This document shows positions 16,191 through 24,495 of a stretch of 64,000 nt of DNA, piece by piece. Numbering within the stretch: the first letter of the stretch is position 1; each line of letters starts with the position of its first letter. The notes under the pieces are model-generated. The model was not told the DNA's origin. It saw only the letters and a list, made by a program, of their open reading frames with translations, and did no database searches. The stretch lies in NCBI RefSeq assembly GCF_001280015.1, contig NZ_LGDV01000195.1:18358-82357 (forward strand), in the 5' to 3' direction. The DNA is from Streptomyces sp. MMG1121 (GTDB lineage: Bacteria; Actinomycetota; Actinomycetes; Streptomycetales; Streptomycetaceae). Position numbers and translations under genes: made by a program.

Positions 16191-16497
16191 TTGAGACCTC
16201 CTGGTGTCGAGGTGGGGACAGTCACCATGAGTTCTTCCAGGATCACAGGATGTATCCATACGATTAAAGGTGCAATTGGGTTAAATCCGGCATATTTCCC
16301 CCGGTTGGCGGAACGGTTCAGCTCGTTGAGCAGGGTCGATGTCGCCCGATGGGGCTGAGGGGGATCTTTACCTCGGGCACATCGGGTCATGTGCCGCGCG
16401 AGCCAGTACGCTGTCGATTCACTCGTACGGCCGTGTTCCGCTCGCTGCCGTACGCTCCGTGCAGTCACCGAAGTTTCCAGGAGAGGCGGTCCCGTTG
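16191..16497. other. Divergent intergenic region between smeA and the ankyrin gene
   Basis: 307 bp without a gene. The 16240-16310 part is notably A+T-rich for this genome and should hold the smeA promoter; developmental (WhiG-type TAAA/GCCGATAA) boxes were looked for and not found. Two TACGCT words upstream of the ankyrin gene could be -10 elements, without clear -35 partners. Confidence 0.4.
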
Positions 16498-16890
16498 ATG
16501 AGCGAAGCCCCCGACCCCGAGGTCGTGGAGCTGGCGACCAAGATCTTCGATCTGGCCCGGCAGGGGCAGACCGAGGCGCTCGTGGCGTACGTCGACGCGG
16601 GTGTTCCGGCCAACCTCACCAATGACCGCGGCGACTCACTGGTGATGCTGGCCGCCTATCACGGCCACGCCGACGCGGTGCGCGCGCTGCTCGCCCGCGG
16701 CGCGGCGGCGGACCACGTCAACGACCGAGGCCAGACCCCGCTCGCGGGTGCCGTCTTCAAGGGCGAGACCGACGTCATCAAGGCTCTCCTGGAAGGCGGA
16801 GCCGACCCCGCGGCGGGCACGCCGTCGGCCGTCGACACCGCCCGGATGTTCGGCAAGACGGAACTCCTGGAACTGTTCGGCGCGCACTGA
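16498..16890 (+). CDS. Ankyrin-repeat protein
   Basis: 130 residues, soluble. After an N-terminal helix (residues 1-30) come about three ankyrin repeats. The clearest are GDSLVMLAAYHGHADAVRAL and GQTPLAGAVFKGETDVIKAL, with a final partial repeat. Ankyrin stacks mediate protein-protein contacts; the partner is unknown. AGGAGAGG precedes the start; TTG at 16495 and ATG at 16498 are adjacent alternatives. Single gene, divergent from smeA. Confidence 0.88.
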   Translation: MSEAPDPEVVELATKIFDLARQGQTEALVAYVDAGVPANLTNDRGDSLVMLAAYHGHADAVRALLARGAAADHVNDRGQTPLAGAVFKGETDVIKALLEGGADPAAGTPSAVDTARMFGKTELLELFGAH

Positions 16891-17084
16891 TGCACATGTC
16901 CTGACCAGGTACGACAAGGAAAACGGGGGAGGCGGTACGGGGCCGCCGGAAATACGGTCGCGGCAGCACACACCGCGGGTCATCATGGCGACGTGATTCA
17001 CGGACGCGATGGCTGGGCAGGTGTTGCCGCACCGCGCGGGCCGTGATGCGGTCCGCATGGGCCACCGACGAGAGGCAGAGAGAA

Positions 17085-17144
17085 ATGGTCTACAGCAAGC
17101 AAGAGACGGCGGGCGCTCCGACGTTGTGTCACGCGGCCAGGTAG
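17085..17144 (+). CDS. Possible 19-residue peptide (small ORF upstream of the HEAT gene)
   Basis: ATG to TAG encodes MVYSKQETAGAPTLCHAAR. A purine-rich tract with GAGAGG lies upstream. The codons are less biased to G/C in third position than in long genes. It ends 46 nt before the HEAT-repeat gene, so it could be a leader peptide or an independent micro-protein. No other gene is seen in the 16891-17190 interval. Support is modest. Confidence 0.4.
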   Translation: MVYSKQETAGAPTLCHAAR

Positions 17145-17190
17145 TGCGTGTTCCCCGGTTGCGTCGACGCTTGATGTGAGGCTGTTTCCC

Positions 17191-18609
17191 ATGTTCGATC
17201 CGTTCATAGCGCCGAGCGGTACGCTGCTCGGCCTGTTGCAGCGGGGCCGCGGCGACGGCACGCTGCACGCGCTCACCGCCCCGCGCGTGGAAGCGCTCGC
17301 GGCGCTGAACCAGTGCGTGCTGCGCGACCCCCGCCAGGACTGGCAGGTGGAGAACCGCTCCCTCTACTACGCGCGCCTGTACCTCGACCTGAATGGCGAG
17401 CTGGACGCGATCGCGGACCACCTCTTCGGTCCCGAGGACGTCCTCGACACCGACGAGTCCCGCACCGGCCTCGCCCTCGCCGTGCTCGGGCACCTCGCCT
17501 CCTACGGCAGGCGGGACGCGCTCGAACTGCTGCGCAGGTACGCCGCCCACGGTTCCAGCTGGGCCTGGGCCCTGGATGAACTGGCCCTCAGGGACGACGA
17601 CGCGGGCCTGCGTGCCCTCGCCGCCCCCGTCCTGGCCCGTTTCGCCACCGATCCCGAGGGCGAGGCCGAGCTGGCCGTCGCCGTCCGGGACGCCTTCGAG
17701 CCGCGGCCGTGGCGGCTGTGGGCCAAGGATCCGCGCGAATCGATCGCCACGCGTGTGCGTGCCGCGCAGGAGACCGGCTGTTTCGACCGCTGGCAGCGGC
17801 AGATGCGGCCCACCGGTCCCCGGCCCGGATGGAGCGTGAGTGCCGTCTTCGAGTGGGCCCAGCAGGGCATGGACCGCGGCGCCGCCCTCCATGTGCCGGC
17901 CGCCCGCTGTCTGGTCGCCGTGGCCGGCCCCGAGGACCGGCCGGAGATCGTCCAGGCCGCCCGGACCGGCACCGACGGAGCCCGCTGCACCGCCCTGCGC
18001 TACCTCGCCGACAGCAACGACTCCGACGCCCTCGACCTGATCGAGGCCGCGGTCGCCGACGGCACGACGGTCGTCGTGGAGGCCGCCGTCGACGCCTTCG
18101 AACGGATGCGCAGCGTCGCCGCCGTCGACCGCGCCCGCCGCTGGGCCCAGCGCCCCGACCCCCTCGGTGCAGCCGCCGGCCGCATCCTCGCCTGCCGTGG
18201 CGCCGCGCGCGACGGCGACCTGGTCCTCGGCGCCCTCCGCGAAGCCGTACGCGGGGAGGGACCCGACGCACCCACCCTGTGGACCCTCGTCGACGGCGCC
18301 GGACGCCTCGGCATCGCCTGCGCGGCCCCCGTCCTGCGCCACGTCTACCGTGAGACGGCCTCCTCCCACCTCCGCGGCCGCGCCGCCCGCGCCCTGGCCG
18401 CCACCGATCCCTCCTTCGCCACCGGCTTCGCCGTCGAATGCCTGTGGGACTGCGAGGAGACCACCCGCGAGATCGCCGCCCGGCACGCCGAGACCGGCGA
18501 CGCCCGGGTCGTGGAGCGCCTGCGCCGCCTGGCCGCCGACCCGGCCGAGGAGGACGAGGTACAGACGGCGGTACGCAGCCGCATCGGCCCCGACGCCGCC
18601 ACCGGCTGA
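17191..18609 (+). CDS. HEAT-repeat protein
   Basis: 472 residues with no membrane segment or signal peptide. It is almost all alpha helical, with repeated pairs of helices carrying Ala/Leu/Asp patterns (for example RTGLALAVLGHLASYGRRDALELL, ARCTALRYLADSNDSDALDLI, LRGRAARALAATDPSFATGFA). This is typical of HEAT/armadillo solenoids that act as protein scaffolds. The ATG at 17191 has GAGG eight bases upstream; a GTG at 17176 is an alternative. It ends in a strong hairpin. Partner unknown. Confidence 0.8.
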   Translation: MFDPFIAPSGTLLGLLQRGRGDGTLHALTAPRVEALAALNQCVLRDPRQDWQVENRSLYYARLYLDLNGELDAIADHLFGPEDVLDTDESRTGLALAVLGHLASYGRRDALELLRRYAAHGSSWAWALDELALRDDDAGLRALAAPVLARFATDPEGEAELAVAVRDAFEPRPWRLWAKDPRESIATRVRAAQETGCFDRWQRQMRPTGPRPGWSVSAVFEWAQQGMDRGAALHVPAARCLVAVAGPEDRPEIVQAARTGTDGARCTALRYLADSNDSDALDLIEAAVADGTTVVVEAAVDAFERMRSVAAVDRARRWAQRPDPLGAAAGRILACRGAARDGDLVLGALREAVRGEGPDAPTLWTLVDGAGRLGIACAAPVLRHVYRETASSHLRGRAARALAATDPSFATGFAVECLWDCEETTREIAARHAETGDARVVERLRRLAADPAEEDEVQTAVRSRIGPDAATG

Positions 18610-18673
18610 CACCCCAGATACGCATACGGCCCGGGCGGACGACCGCCCGCCGGATGAACAGCGGGTGACCCGC

Positions 18674-18704
18674 GGGTCAGGCGGCCATGACGGCCGGCTG
18701 ACCC
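18674..18704 (+). terminator. Hairpin terminator after the HEAT-repeat gene
   Basis: Arms 18674-18686 and 18692-18704 pair at 12 of 13 positions around a 5-nt loop (ATGAC), 65 nt after the stop. A smaller palindrome GCGGGTGACCCGC (18661-18673) abuts it. Confidence 0.65.
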
Positions 18705-18796
18705 GCTCGGGTGTGCAGCCCAACGCTCATGGGACGTTCCCCGAGCGGAAAGATCGACGTTGACGCGGCCACGTCCAGCGCGGCGACAACACCCGT

Positions 18797-19924
18797 ATGC
18801 GTGTCGTCATCGTGACCGAATCCTTTCCCCCCGATGTGAACGGCGTGGCCCACTGCGCGCTCCAGACCGCCCGGCACCTCGTAGATCGCGGTCACTCCCC
18901 GCTCGTCGTCGCGCCGGCCACAGCCCCCGGCAGCGCACCGGACACGGACGCCCCGTGCCCGGTCGTCCGTGTCCCCTCCCTCCCCCTTCCCGGCTACCAC
19001 CAGGTCCGCGTCGCCCTCCCCAGCCGACGCCTCGCCGCGGCTCTGCTCGATCACCGCGCCGACCTTGTCCATCTCGCCAGTCCCTTCGTCCTCGGCGTCC
19101 GCGGCATGGCCGCCGCCGCCCGGCTCGGCATCCCCGCCGTCGCCGTGTACCAGACCGATCTCGCCGGGTACGCGCGTACGTACATGGGTGCCGGAGAGGC
19201 CGCGGCCTGGCGGCGGATCCGCTCCGTGCACGCCGCGGCCGACCGCACCCTGGCCCCCTCCAGCGCCGCCCTCGCCGACCTCGAGGCTCATGGCGTGCCC
19301 CGGGTGCGGCTGTGGCCGCGCGGCGTGGACACCGTACGTTTCAAGCCAGAGCACCGTGACGAGGCACTGCGCCGCGAACTCGCCCCGAACGGCGAGCTGA
19401 TCGTCGGCTACGTCGGCCGGCTCGCCCCTGAGAAGCACGTCGAACTGCTCGCCGGTGTCTGCGGGCTGGAGGGCGTGCGGGTCGTGGTCGTCGGCGACGG
19501 GCCGAGCCACGCCCATCTGACCGAGGCGCTTCCCGGCGCCGTGTTCCTCGGCCGCCGCACCGGCGACGAGCTCGCCCGGATCTTCGCCTCGCTGGACGTG
19601 TTCGCGCACACCGGCCCCTTCGAGACGTTCTGCCAGACCGTCCAGGAGGCCATGGCCAGCGGCGTCCCGGTCGTCGCGCCCGCCGCCGGCGGCCCGCTCG
19701 ACCTGGTCGCCCACGGGCGCACCGGACTGCTCGTCCCGCCGTGCGACGCCGCCGCCGTCACGGAGGCGGTGCGCACCCTGGCCGCCGACCCCGAACGGCG
19801 GGCCGCCCACGGCGTCGCCGCCCGCACGATGGTCGAGGGCCGCACCTGGGCCGCCGTCGGTGACCAGCTGATCGGCCACTACGACGACGTGCTCGCGGCC
19901 CGCAGGACGGCGGTGGCGGCATGA
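18797..19924 (+). CDS. GT4-family glycosyltransferase (MgtA/PimB-like)
   Basis: 375 residues, two Rossmann-like domains (GT-B fold). The start MRVVIVTESFPPDVNGVA matches retaining mannosyl- and glucosyltransferases that act on lipid acceptors. The donor-binding motifs are GYVGRLAPEKHVELL and the E-x7-E motif in FETFCQTVQEAMASG. Closest recognisable relatives act on glucuronosyl- or phosphatidylinositol-type lipids in actinobacteria using GDP-mannose. First gene of a three-gene overlapping cassette with another GT4 enzyme and an SGNH hydrolase, suggesting assembly of a glycolipid or cell-surface glycan. Confidence 0.88.
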   Translation: MRVVIVTESFPPDVNGVAHCALQTARHLVDRGHSPLVVAPATAPGSAPDTDAPCPVVRVPSLPLPGYHQVRVALPSRRLAAALLDHRADLVHLASPFVLGVRGMAAAARLGIPAVAVYQTDLAGYARTYMGAGEAAAWRRIRSVHAAADRTLAPSSAALADLEAHGVPRVRLWPRGVDTVRFKPEHRDEALRRELAPNGELIVGYVGRLAPEKHVELLAGVCGLEGVRVVVVGDGPSHAHLTEALPGAVFLGRRTGDELARIFASLDVFAHTGPFETFCQTVQEAMASGVPVVAPAAGGPLDLVAHGRTGLLVPPCDAAAVTEAVRTLAADPERRAAHGVAARTMVEGRTWAAVGDQLIGHYDDVLAARRTAVAA

Positions 19925-21096
19925 CCGGCCCGTCCCTGCGCATCGTCCGGCTCGCCAACTTCGTCGCCCCCGCCTCCGGCGGCCTGCGCACCGCCCTGCG
20001 CGAACTGGGCAAGGGTTTCCGGGCCGCCGGCCACGAGCCGGTGCTGATCGTGCCCGGCGAACGGCACACCGACCAGGACACCGAACAGGGTCGGGTCATC
20101 ACCCTGCCCGGCCCGTCGCTGCCCGGCACCGGCGGCTACCGCGTCCTCACCGACAAGCGGCGCGTGGCCGCCGTCCTGGAGGAGCTGGCCCCGGACCGGC
20201 TGGAGGTCTCCGACCGGACGACCCTGCGCTGGACCGGCCGCTGGGCCCGCCGCGCGCGCGTGCCCGCCGTGATGGTCTCCCACGAGACCGCCGACGGCGT
20301 GCTGCGCACCTGGGGCCTCTCGCAGAACCTGTCCCGCCGGGCCGCCGACGCCCTCAACACCCGTACCGCGCACGTCTACTCGCGGGTGGTGTGCACCACG
20401 GAGTTCGCCGAGCGCGAGTTCGTGCGCATCGGCGCGCGCAACGTCGTACGCGCCCCTCTGGGCGTCGACCTGATGACACGCCACCCCGCGCTGCGCGACC
20501 CCGGGGTGCGTGGCGAGTACGCGCGCGTGGACGAGGCGCTGCTCGTGATGTGCTCGCGGCTGTCCGTCGAGAAGCGTCCCGGCACCGCCCTCGACGCCCT
20601 GGAGGCACTGCTGCGGCGCGGACGGCGGGCGGTGCTGGTGGTCGCCGGGGACGGGCCGCTGCGGGCCCGGCTGGAACAGCGCGCGCGGGAGCGGGGGCTG
20701 CCGGTGACCTTCCTCGGGCACGTCTCCGACCGGGCCCTGCTCGGGGCGCTCCAGGCATCCGCCGACGTCGCCCTCGCACCCGGGCCCGCGGAGACCTTCG
20801 GGCTGGCCGCCCTGGAGGCCATGGCCTGCGGCACGCCTGTCGTGGCGAGCGCGTCCTCCGCGCTGCCCGAGGTGATCGGCGCCGCGGGCGCGACCGCGGC
20901 CGACCGGGGCGAGGCCTTCGCCGACGCCGTCGACACGCTCCTGGACCGGGGCGAGCGCGAGCGCCGTGAGGCCGCACGCGCGCGTGCGGAGTGCTTCGGC
21001 TGGGGTACGGCCGTGGAGGCGTTCCTGGCGGCCCACGACGCCGAGGTGCTGCGCCGCGTGGACACCGGACGCACCGTGCCGGAGGGCGTGGCATGA
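19921..21096 (+). CDS. GT4-family glycosyltransferase
   Basis: 391 residues, GT-B fold, different from its neighbour. The N-terminal loop NFVAPASGGLRTALRELGKGF opens the acceptor domain. Donor-domain motifs are SRLSVEKRPGTALDAL, VAGDGPL and AETFGLAALEAMACGTPVV (E-x7-E). The ATG overlaps the previous stop as ATGA, so the two enzymes are translationally coupled and probably work in sequence on one acceptor. Sugar donor and acceptor cannot be told from sequence. Confidence 0.88.
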   Translation: MTGPSLRIVRLANFVAPASGGLRTALRELGKGFRAAGHEPVLIVPGERHTDQDTEQGRVITLPGPSLPGTGGYRVLTDKRRVAAVLEELAPDRLEVSDRTTLRWTGRWARRARVPAVMVSHETADGVLRTWGLSQNLSRRAADALNTRTAHVYSRVVCTTEFAEREFVRIGARNVVRAPLGVDLMTRHPALRDPGVRGEYARVDEALLVMCSRLSVEKRPGTALDALEALLRRGRRAVLVVAGDGPLRARLEQRARERGLPVTFLGHVSDRALLGALQASADVALAPGPAETFGLAALEAMACGTPVVASASSALPEVIGAAGATAADRGEAFADAVDTLLDRGERERREAARARAECFGWGTAVEAFLAAHDAEVLRRVDTGRTVPEGVA

Positions 21097-22037
21097 GAGC
21101 CGTCCGTTTCGTCGCCCTCGGTGACTCCCTGACCGAGGGCGTGGGCGACCCCGTCACCGAAGGGTGGCGGGGCTGGGCCGCGCTGCTGGCGCCGTCGCTC
21201 GCCGGGGCGGTGGAGTTCACCAACCTCGCCGTCAGCGGGGCGCAGACCCGGGACGTGCTGGAACGGCAGACCCCGGCCGCCCTCGAACTCCGCCCGGACA
21301 TCGCGTCCGTGGTCATAGGCGTCAACGACACCCTGCGCCACACCTTCGACATCCGCGCGGTGGCCGCCCATCTCGACGAGGCCTACGCGGCCCTCACCCG
21401 GCAGGGCGCCACCCTGCTCACCGCCTGTCTGCCCGACCCCGGCGCGATGCTGGGCCTCCCGGGCGCCCTCGCCCGCCCGCTGGCCCGGCGGCAGCGCGCG
21501 GTCAACACGGTCGTCCACGCGCTGTCCGAGCGGTACGGCGCCGTCCACCTGCACGCGGCGGGCGGCGCCTGGATCACCGACCGGGCCCTGTGGAGCGCGG
21601 ACCGGCTCCATCCGGGCGAGCGCGGGCACCGGCAGCTCGCCGTCCGCTTCCACGCCCTGCTCGCCGAGGCGGGCCGGGCGGGTGGCCAACCGCCCTCGTC
21701 CGAGCCGGAGTTCCCCGTACCGACCCGCGCAGCGAGCCTGCTGTGGCTGGCCACCGCGGGCACCGGCTGGGTGGTCCGGCGGTGCAAGGACCTGTTGCCC
21801 CAACTGCTGCGCCTCGCCGCCGACGAGATGCGCCACCGGGCGAAGGGGACCGGTGCCCACCTCGACCTGAGCGCGTCGGCGGCGGTGGCCGCGGCCCTGG
21901 CCGCCTTGCCGGAGCCACCGGTCGAGGACGCCGGGGTCACGCTGCGCCGCACCGTCCCCGTCCCGAACCGCACCGCGGCGCCCGAGGGCACCGCCCACCG
22001 CGAGGGTGCGGAGGTGGTGGCGAACGGCGTCGGGTAG
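21093..22037 (+). CDS. SGNH/GDSL-type esterase or acylhydrolase
   Basis: 314 residues. An SGNH hydrolase domain fills the first 200: block I FVALGDSLTEG with nucleophile S12, the block III GVND, and the Asp-x-x-His pair in ADRLHPGERGH. A C-terminal part of about 110 residues is outside the domain. No signal peptide, so it acts in the cytoplasm. The ATG overlaps the preceding glycosyltransferase stop (ATGA). In this cassette it might remove or transfer an acyl group on the glycan or lipid made by the two GT4 enzymes; this is inference. Confidence 0.87.
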   Translation: MRAVRFVALGDSLTEGVGDPVTEGWRGWAALLAPSLAGAVEFTNLAVSGAQTRDVLERQTPAALELRPDIASVVIGVNDTLRHTFDIRAVAAHLDEAYAALTRQGATLLTACLPDPGAMLGLPGALARPLARRQRAVNTVVHALSERYGAVHLHAAGGAWITDRALWSADRLHPGERGHRQLAVRFHALLAEAGRAGGQPPSSEPEFPVPTRAASLLWLATAGTGWVVRRCKDLLPQLLRLAADEMRHRAKGTGAHLDLSASAAVAAALAALPEPPVEDAGVTLRRTVPVPNRTAAPEGTAHREGAEVVANGVG

Positions 22038-22092
22038 CGGAGCGTACGGGGCCGAAGGGCCGGGATGCCGGGCCGCACGGCTCGGATAGTGA

Positions 22093-22105
22093 ATCGTTCA
22101 ACGAT
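22093..22105. promoter_or_regulatory. FadR-type operator upstream of the GntR gene
   Basis: ATCGTT-C-AACGAT is a perfect palindrome about a central base and contains TCGTTCAACGA, which fits the FadR-subfamily consensus TNGTNNNACNA. It lies 52 nt before the start of a FadR-type GntR gene, pointing to autoregulation. Confidence 0.6.
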
Positions 22106-22157
22106 CCGGCGATCCCCATGTTGTCTCGTTCCGGCTGTCTGCGATTGAATTCCCGGC

Positions 22158-22865
22158 ATGACAGAGCAGCTGACGGGACTGGCCGGCGACCGGGCGCTCC
22201 TCGGGCGTACGAGCACGGCGGAGCGGGTGTCGGACATCCTCCGCAGCCGTATCGCCGAGGGGTACTTCCCGCCCGGCACCCGGCTGTCGGAGGACGGCAT
22301 CGGCGGGGCGCTCGGGGTCTCCCGCAACACGCTGCGCGAGGCCTTCCGGCTGCTCACCCATGAACGCCTGCTGGTGCACGAGCTCAACCGGGGCGTGTTC
22401 GTCCGGGTCCTGACCGTCGAGGACGTCGAGGACATCTACCGCGCGCGTGCCCTGGTCGAATGCGCCGTCGTCCGCGGACTCGGCGAGCCGCCGTACCCGC
22501 TGGACGCGCTCGCCGCGGCGGTCGCCGAGGGCGAGAAGGCGGCCGCCGGCAGCGACTGGAAGGTGCTGGGCACCGCCAACATCCACTTCCACCGGGAACT
22601 GGTCGCCCTCGCCGGCAGCGAACGCACCGACGAACTGATGCGCAGCGTCTTCGCCGAGCTGCGGCTCGCCTTCCACGTCGTGGACGACCCGCGCCGGCTG
22701 CACGAGCCGTACCTCGCCCGCAACCGCCAGATCCTTCAGACGCTCCAGGCCGGCGACCGGCACGCGGCGGAACGGCTGCTGGAGACCTATCTCGCGGACT
22801 CGCTGGAACGGGTCGTGGAGGTGTACCGGCGGCGCGTCGGCGAGGACGCCGCCGGACCCTCCTGA
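22158..22865 (+). CDS. GntR/FadR-family transcriptional regulator
   Basis: 235 residues: a winged-helix domain (about 18-85; LSEDGIGGALGVSRNTLREAFRLLTHERLL) followed by an all-helical FCD ligand-binding domain (about 95-220). The FCD domain has the usual metal-ligand pattern (D/E in IYRARALVE, His in IHFHRELV, later His). FadR-group members sense carboxylic acids or sugars. A palindromic operator fits autoregulation. No obvious metabolic gene is co-directed next to it; the SMC operon starts 70 nt downstream but looks to have its own promoter. Confidence 0.9.
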   Translation: MTEQLTGLAGDRALLGRTSTAERVSDILRSRIAEGYFPPGTRLSEDGIGGALGVSRNTLREAFRLLTHERLLVHELNRGVFVRVLTVEDVEDIYRARALVECAVVRGLGEPPYPLDALAAAVAEGEKAAAGSDWKVLGTANIHFHRELVALAGSERTDELMRSVFAELRLAFHVVDDPRRLHEPYLARNRQILQTLQAGDRHAAERLLETYLADSLERVVEVYRRRVGEDAAGPS

Positions 22866-22921
22866 GCTGCTGTGACCCCCGTCGCTTCTGCGTCGTTTGG
22901 GTTGATGTCAGACCGAGGACC

Positions 22922-22934
22922 TAGTCTGTGCACC
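22922..22934 (+). promoter_or_regulatory. Candidate -10 element for a leaderless SMC-operon transcript
   Basis: TAGTCT (22922-22927) ends seven bases before the GTG at 22935, the spacing expected if transcription starts on the start codon. A TTGGGT about 19 bp upstream could be a weak -35. There is no Shine-Dalgarno before the GTG, which fits leaderless translation common in actinobacteria. Confidence 0.4.
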
Positions 22935-24464
22935 GTGACTTCGCCTGCATCGACGGACAGCGTTCCGCCCCAGCTCAGCGCGGGGCCGCGCCCGGCTCCG
23001 GGCCCGGCCGCCGACGAAGGGCTGGCGCGGCGGCTGCGCGCGCTCGCCTGCACCGCGCCGCTGCACGACCTGGACGCGCGCAAGGCCAACCTGGCCGGTG
23101 AGTACTCGGTGTACGGGATGGCCGAGGTGGCCCTCGCCGCCATCGACCTCGTCACGCTCAACATGGACTTCGACACCGGCGCCGACCACGAGCAGATCGT
23201 GGCCCGGCTGATCCCGCGCATCGCCGCCCAGGCCCCGCACCGGCCGGCCGCCGAGCACGAGCGCGTGGCCCGCTGGGTCCTGGAGAACCTGATCAACGTC
23301 GGCAGTGTCGACCGCGGCTTCCGCGCGGTGTACGGCACCTTCGGCCCGGACGGCACGTACGTGCGCCGGGACTACGACTTCAAGCTGATCGAAGAGGTCC
23401 CCGGCCCCGGCGGCACTGTCTACCTGCGCACGACCGACGAGGCGGTCAACGTCCTGGTCGGCGCCCTGGACACCGACGTCACCAGCGCCCAGATCGCCGC
23501 CGAGGTCAAGCTGGAGGTGCTGATCAGCCGCGGTCGCCTCGCCGACGCCCAGCTCGCCGCCGAACAGGCCCGCTACCGCACGGTGCAGTACTCCGAGACC
23601 CTGCGCCGGGCCCTGGAGGCCACCCGGCGCAACGTCCGCGCGGTCGACTGGCTGAGCGCCGTGCCCGACATGATCGCCGAGGCCCTGGAGCACGTCGCCG
23701 ACCGCTATCGGCACGAGAACGCGATCCTCACCAACATCCGCAAGGCCCGCGACGAGACCGAGGAGCCCGAGCACAAGCGCCGGGCCGCCGAACTCGTCGA
23801 CATCGTCAAGGACTGCATCCGCCGCCACACCCAGCTCCAGTCGCGCCTGCTGGAGGCGGGCCCGCTGTTCCGCGCCGAGCAGGACCGGCAGGCTTTCGCC
23901 ACGCCGGCCACGACGTCCGGGACGGACCTGTACGGCCATCTCCTCGCCCCCGTCCTGCCACTGCCCCTGGAGCAGGCGATCCGGGTCACGGACGCGTTCT
24001 TCGCCCAGGGCACGGGACTGCGGACACCGGTCTGCGTGCGCGTGGCGGACCTCGTCGACATACTGCTGACGCCGCCCGTCGAGCGGGAGCACCTGGGCGC
24101 CGAGATGCCCGAGCCCGACCTGATCGCCACACCGGACGACAGCCGGTTCAGCGAGGAGCAACTGGCCGCCGCGACGGAACTGCTGGACCTTCCGGCCGAC
24201 GCGCCGCGCAGACTGTCGGGGCTGCTGGCCGAGGCCCGGCGCACCGGGGATCCCGATCTGGCCTACCTGGTGGCCCTGTTGGCGGTCCACGCGGCCAGTC
24301 CCGCCGTCGGCACCGCCTACCGGCAGGGCGAGGAGAAGCTGTTGTTCGCCGTCGACGACGGGACCGAGCTGGACGATCCCGAGTTCGGCGGTGCCGACCT
24401 GATCGTCGGGACCGCGCTGCTGGACGCGGCGGGGATGGCGGCGGACCGGACGGAAGCAGCATGA
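22935..24464 (+). CDS. Kleisin-like (MukF/JetA-type) subunit of an SMC complex
   Basis: About 509 residues, no signal peptide or membrane helix. The first 120 residues after the tail look like a small winged-helix or helical module (LARRLRALACTAPLHDLDARKANLAGEYSVYGMAEVAL). The middle (about 200-300) is a long helical region rich in Glu/Arg/Ala (VLISRGRLADAQLAAEQARYRTVQYSETL). The C-terminal third has further helical, possibly winged-helix segments. Size, order and position before a winged-helix gene and an SMC ATPase gene fit the MukF/MksF/JetA role: the protein that bridges the SMC heads. Direct family recognition by eye is weak; the call rests on operon context. Starts at 22872 or 22905 are alternatives. 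Confidence 0.65.
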   Translation: MTSPASTDSVPPQLSAGPRPAPGPAADEGLARRLRALACTAPLHDLDARKANLAGEYSVYGMAEVALAAIDLVTLNMDFDTGADHEQIVARLIPRIAAQAPHRPAAEHERVARWVLENLINVGSVDRGFRAVYGTFGPDGTYVRRDYDFKLIEEVPGPGGTVYLRTTDEAVNVLVGALDTDVTSAQIAAEVKLEVLISRGRLADAQLAAEQARYRTVQYSETLRRALEATRRNVRAVDWLSAVPDMIAEALEHVADRYRHENAILTNIRKARDETEEPEHKRRAAELVDIVKDCIRRHTQLQSRLLEAGPLFRAEQDRQAFATPATTSGTDLYGHLLAPVLPLPLEQAIRVTDAFFAQGTGLRTPVCVRVADLVDILLTPPVEREHLGAEMPEPDLIATPDDSRFSEEQLAAATELLDLPADAPRRLSGLLAEARRTGDPDLAYLVALLAVHAASPAVGTAYRQGEEKLLFAVDDGTELDDPEFGGADLIVGTALLDAAGMAADRTEAA

Positions 24465-24495
24465 GTGAGCAAGCACGCGACAAGGAGCCCCAACC

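Noticed and set aside
16636..18723. 695-codon minus-strand open frame
   Set aside because: Covers both the ankyrin and HEAT genes in antisense; low-complexity Gly/Val/Arg composition.
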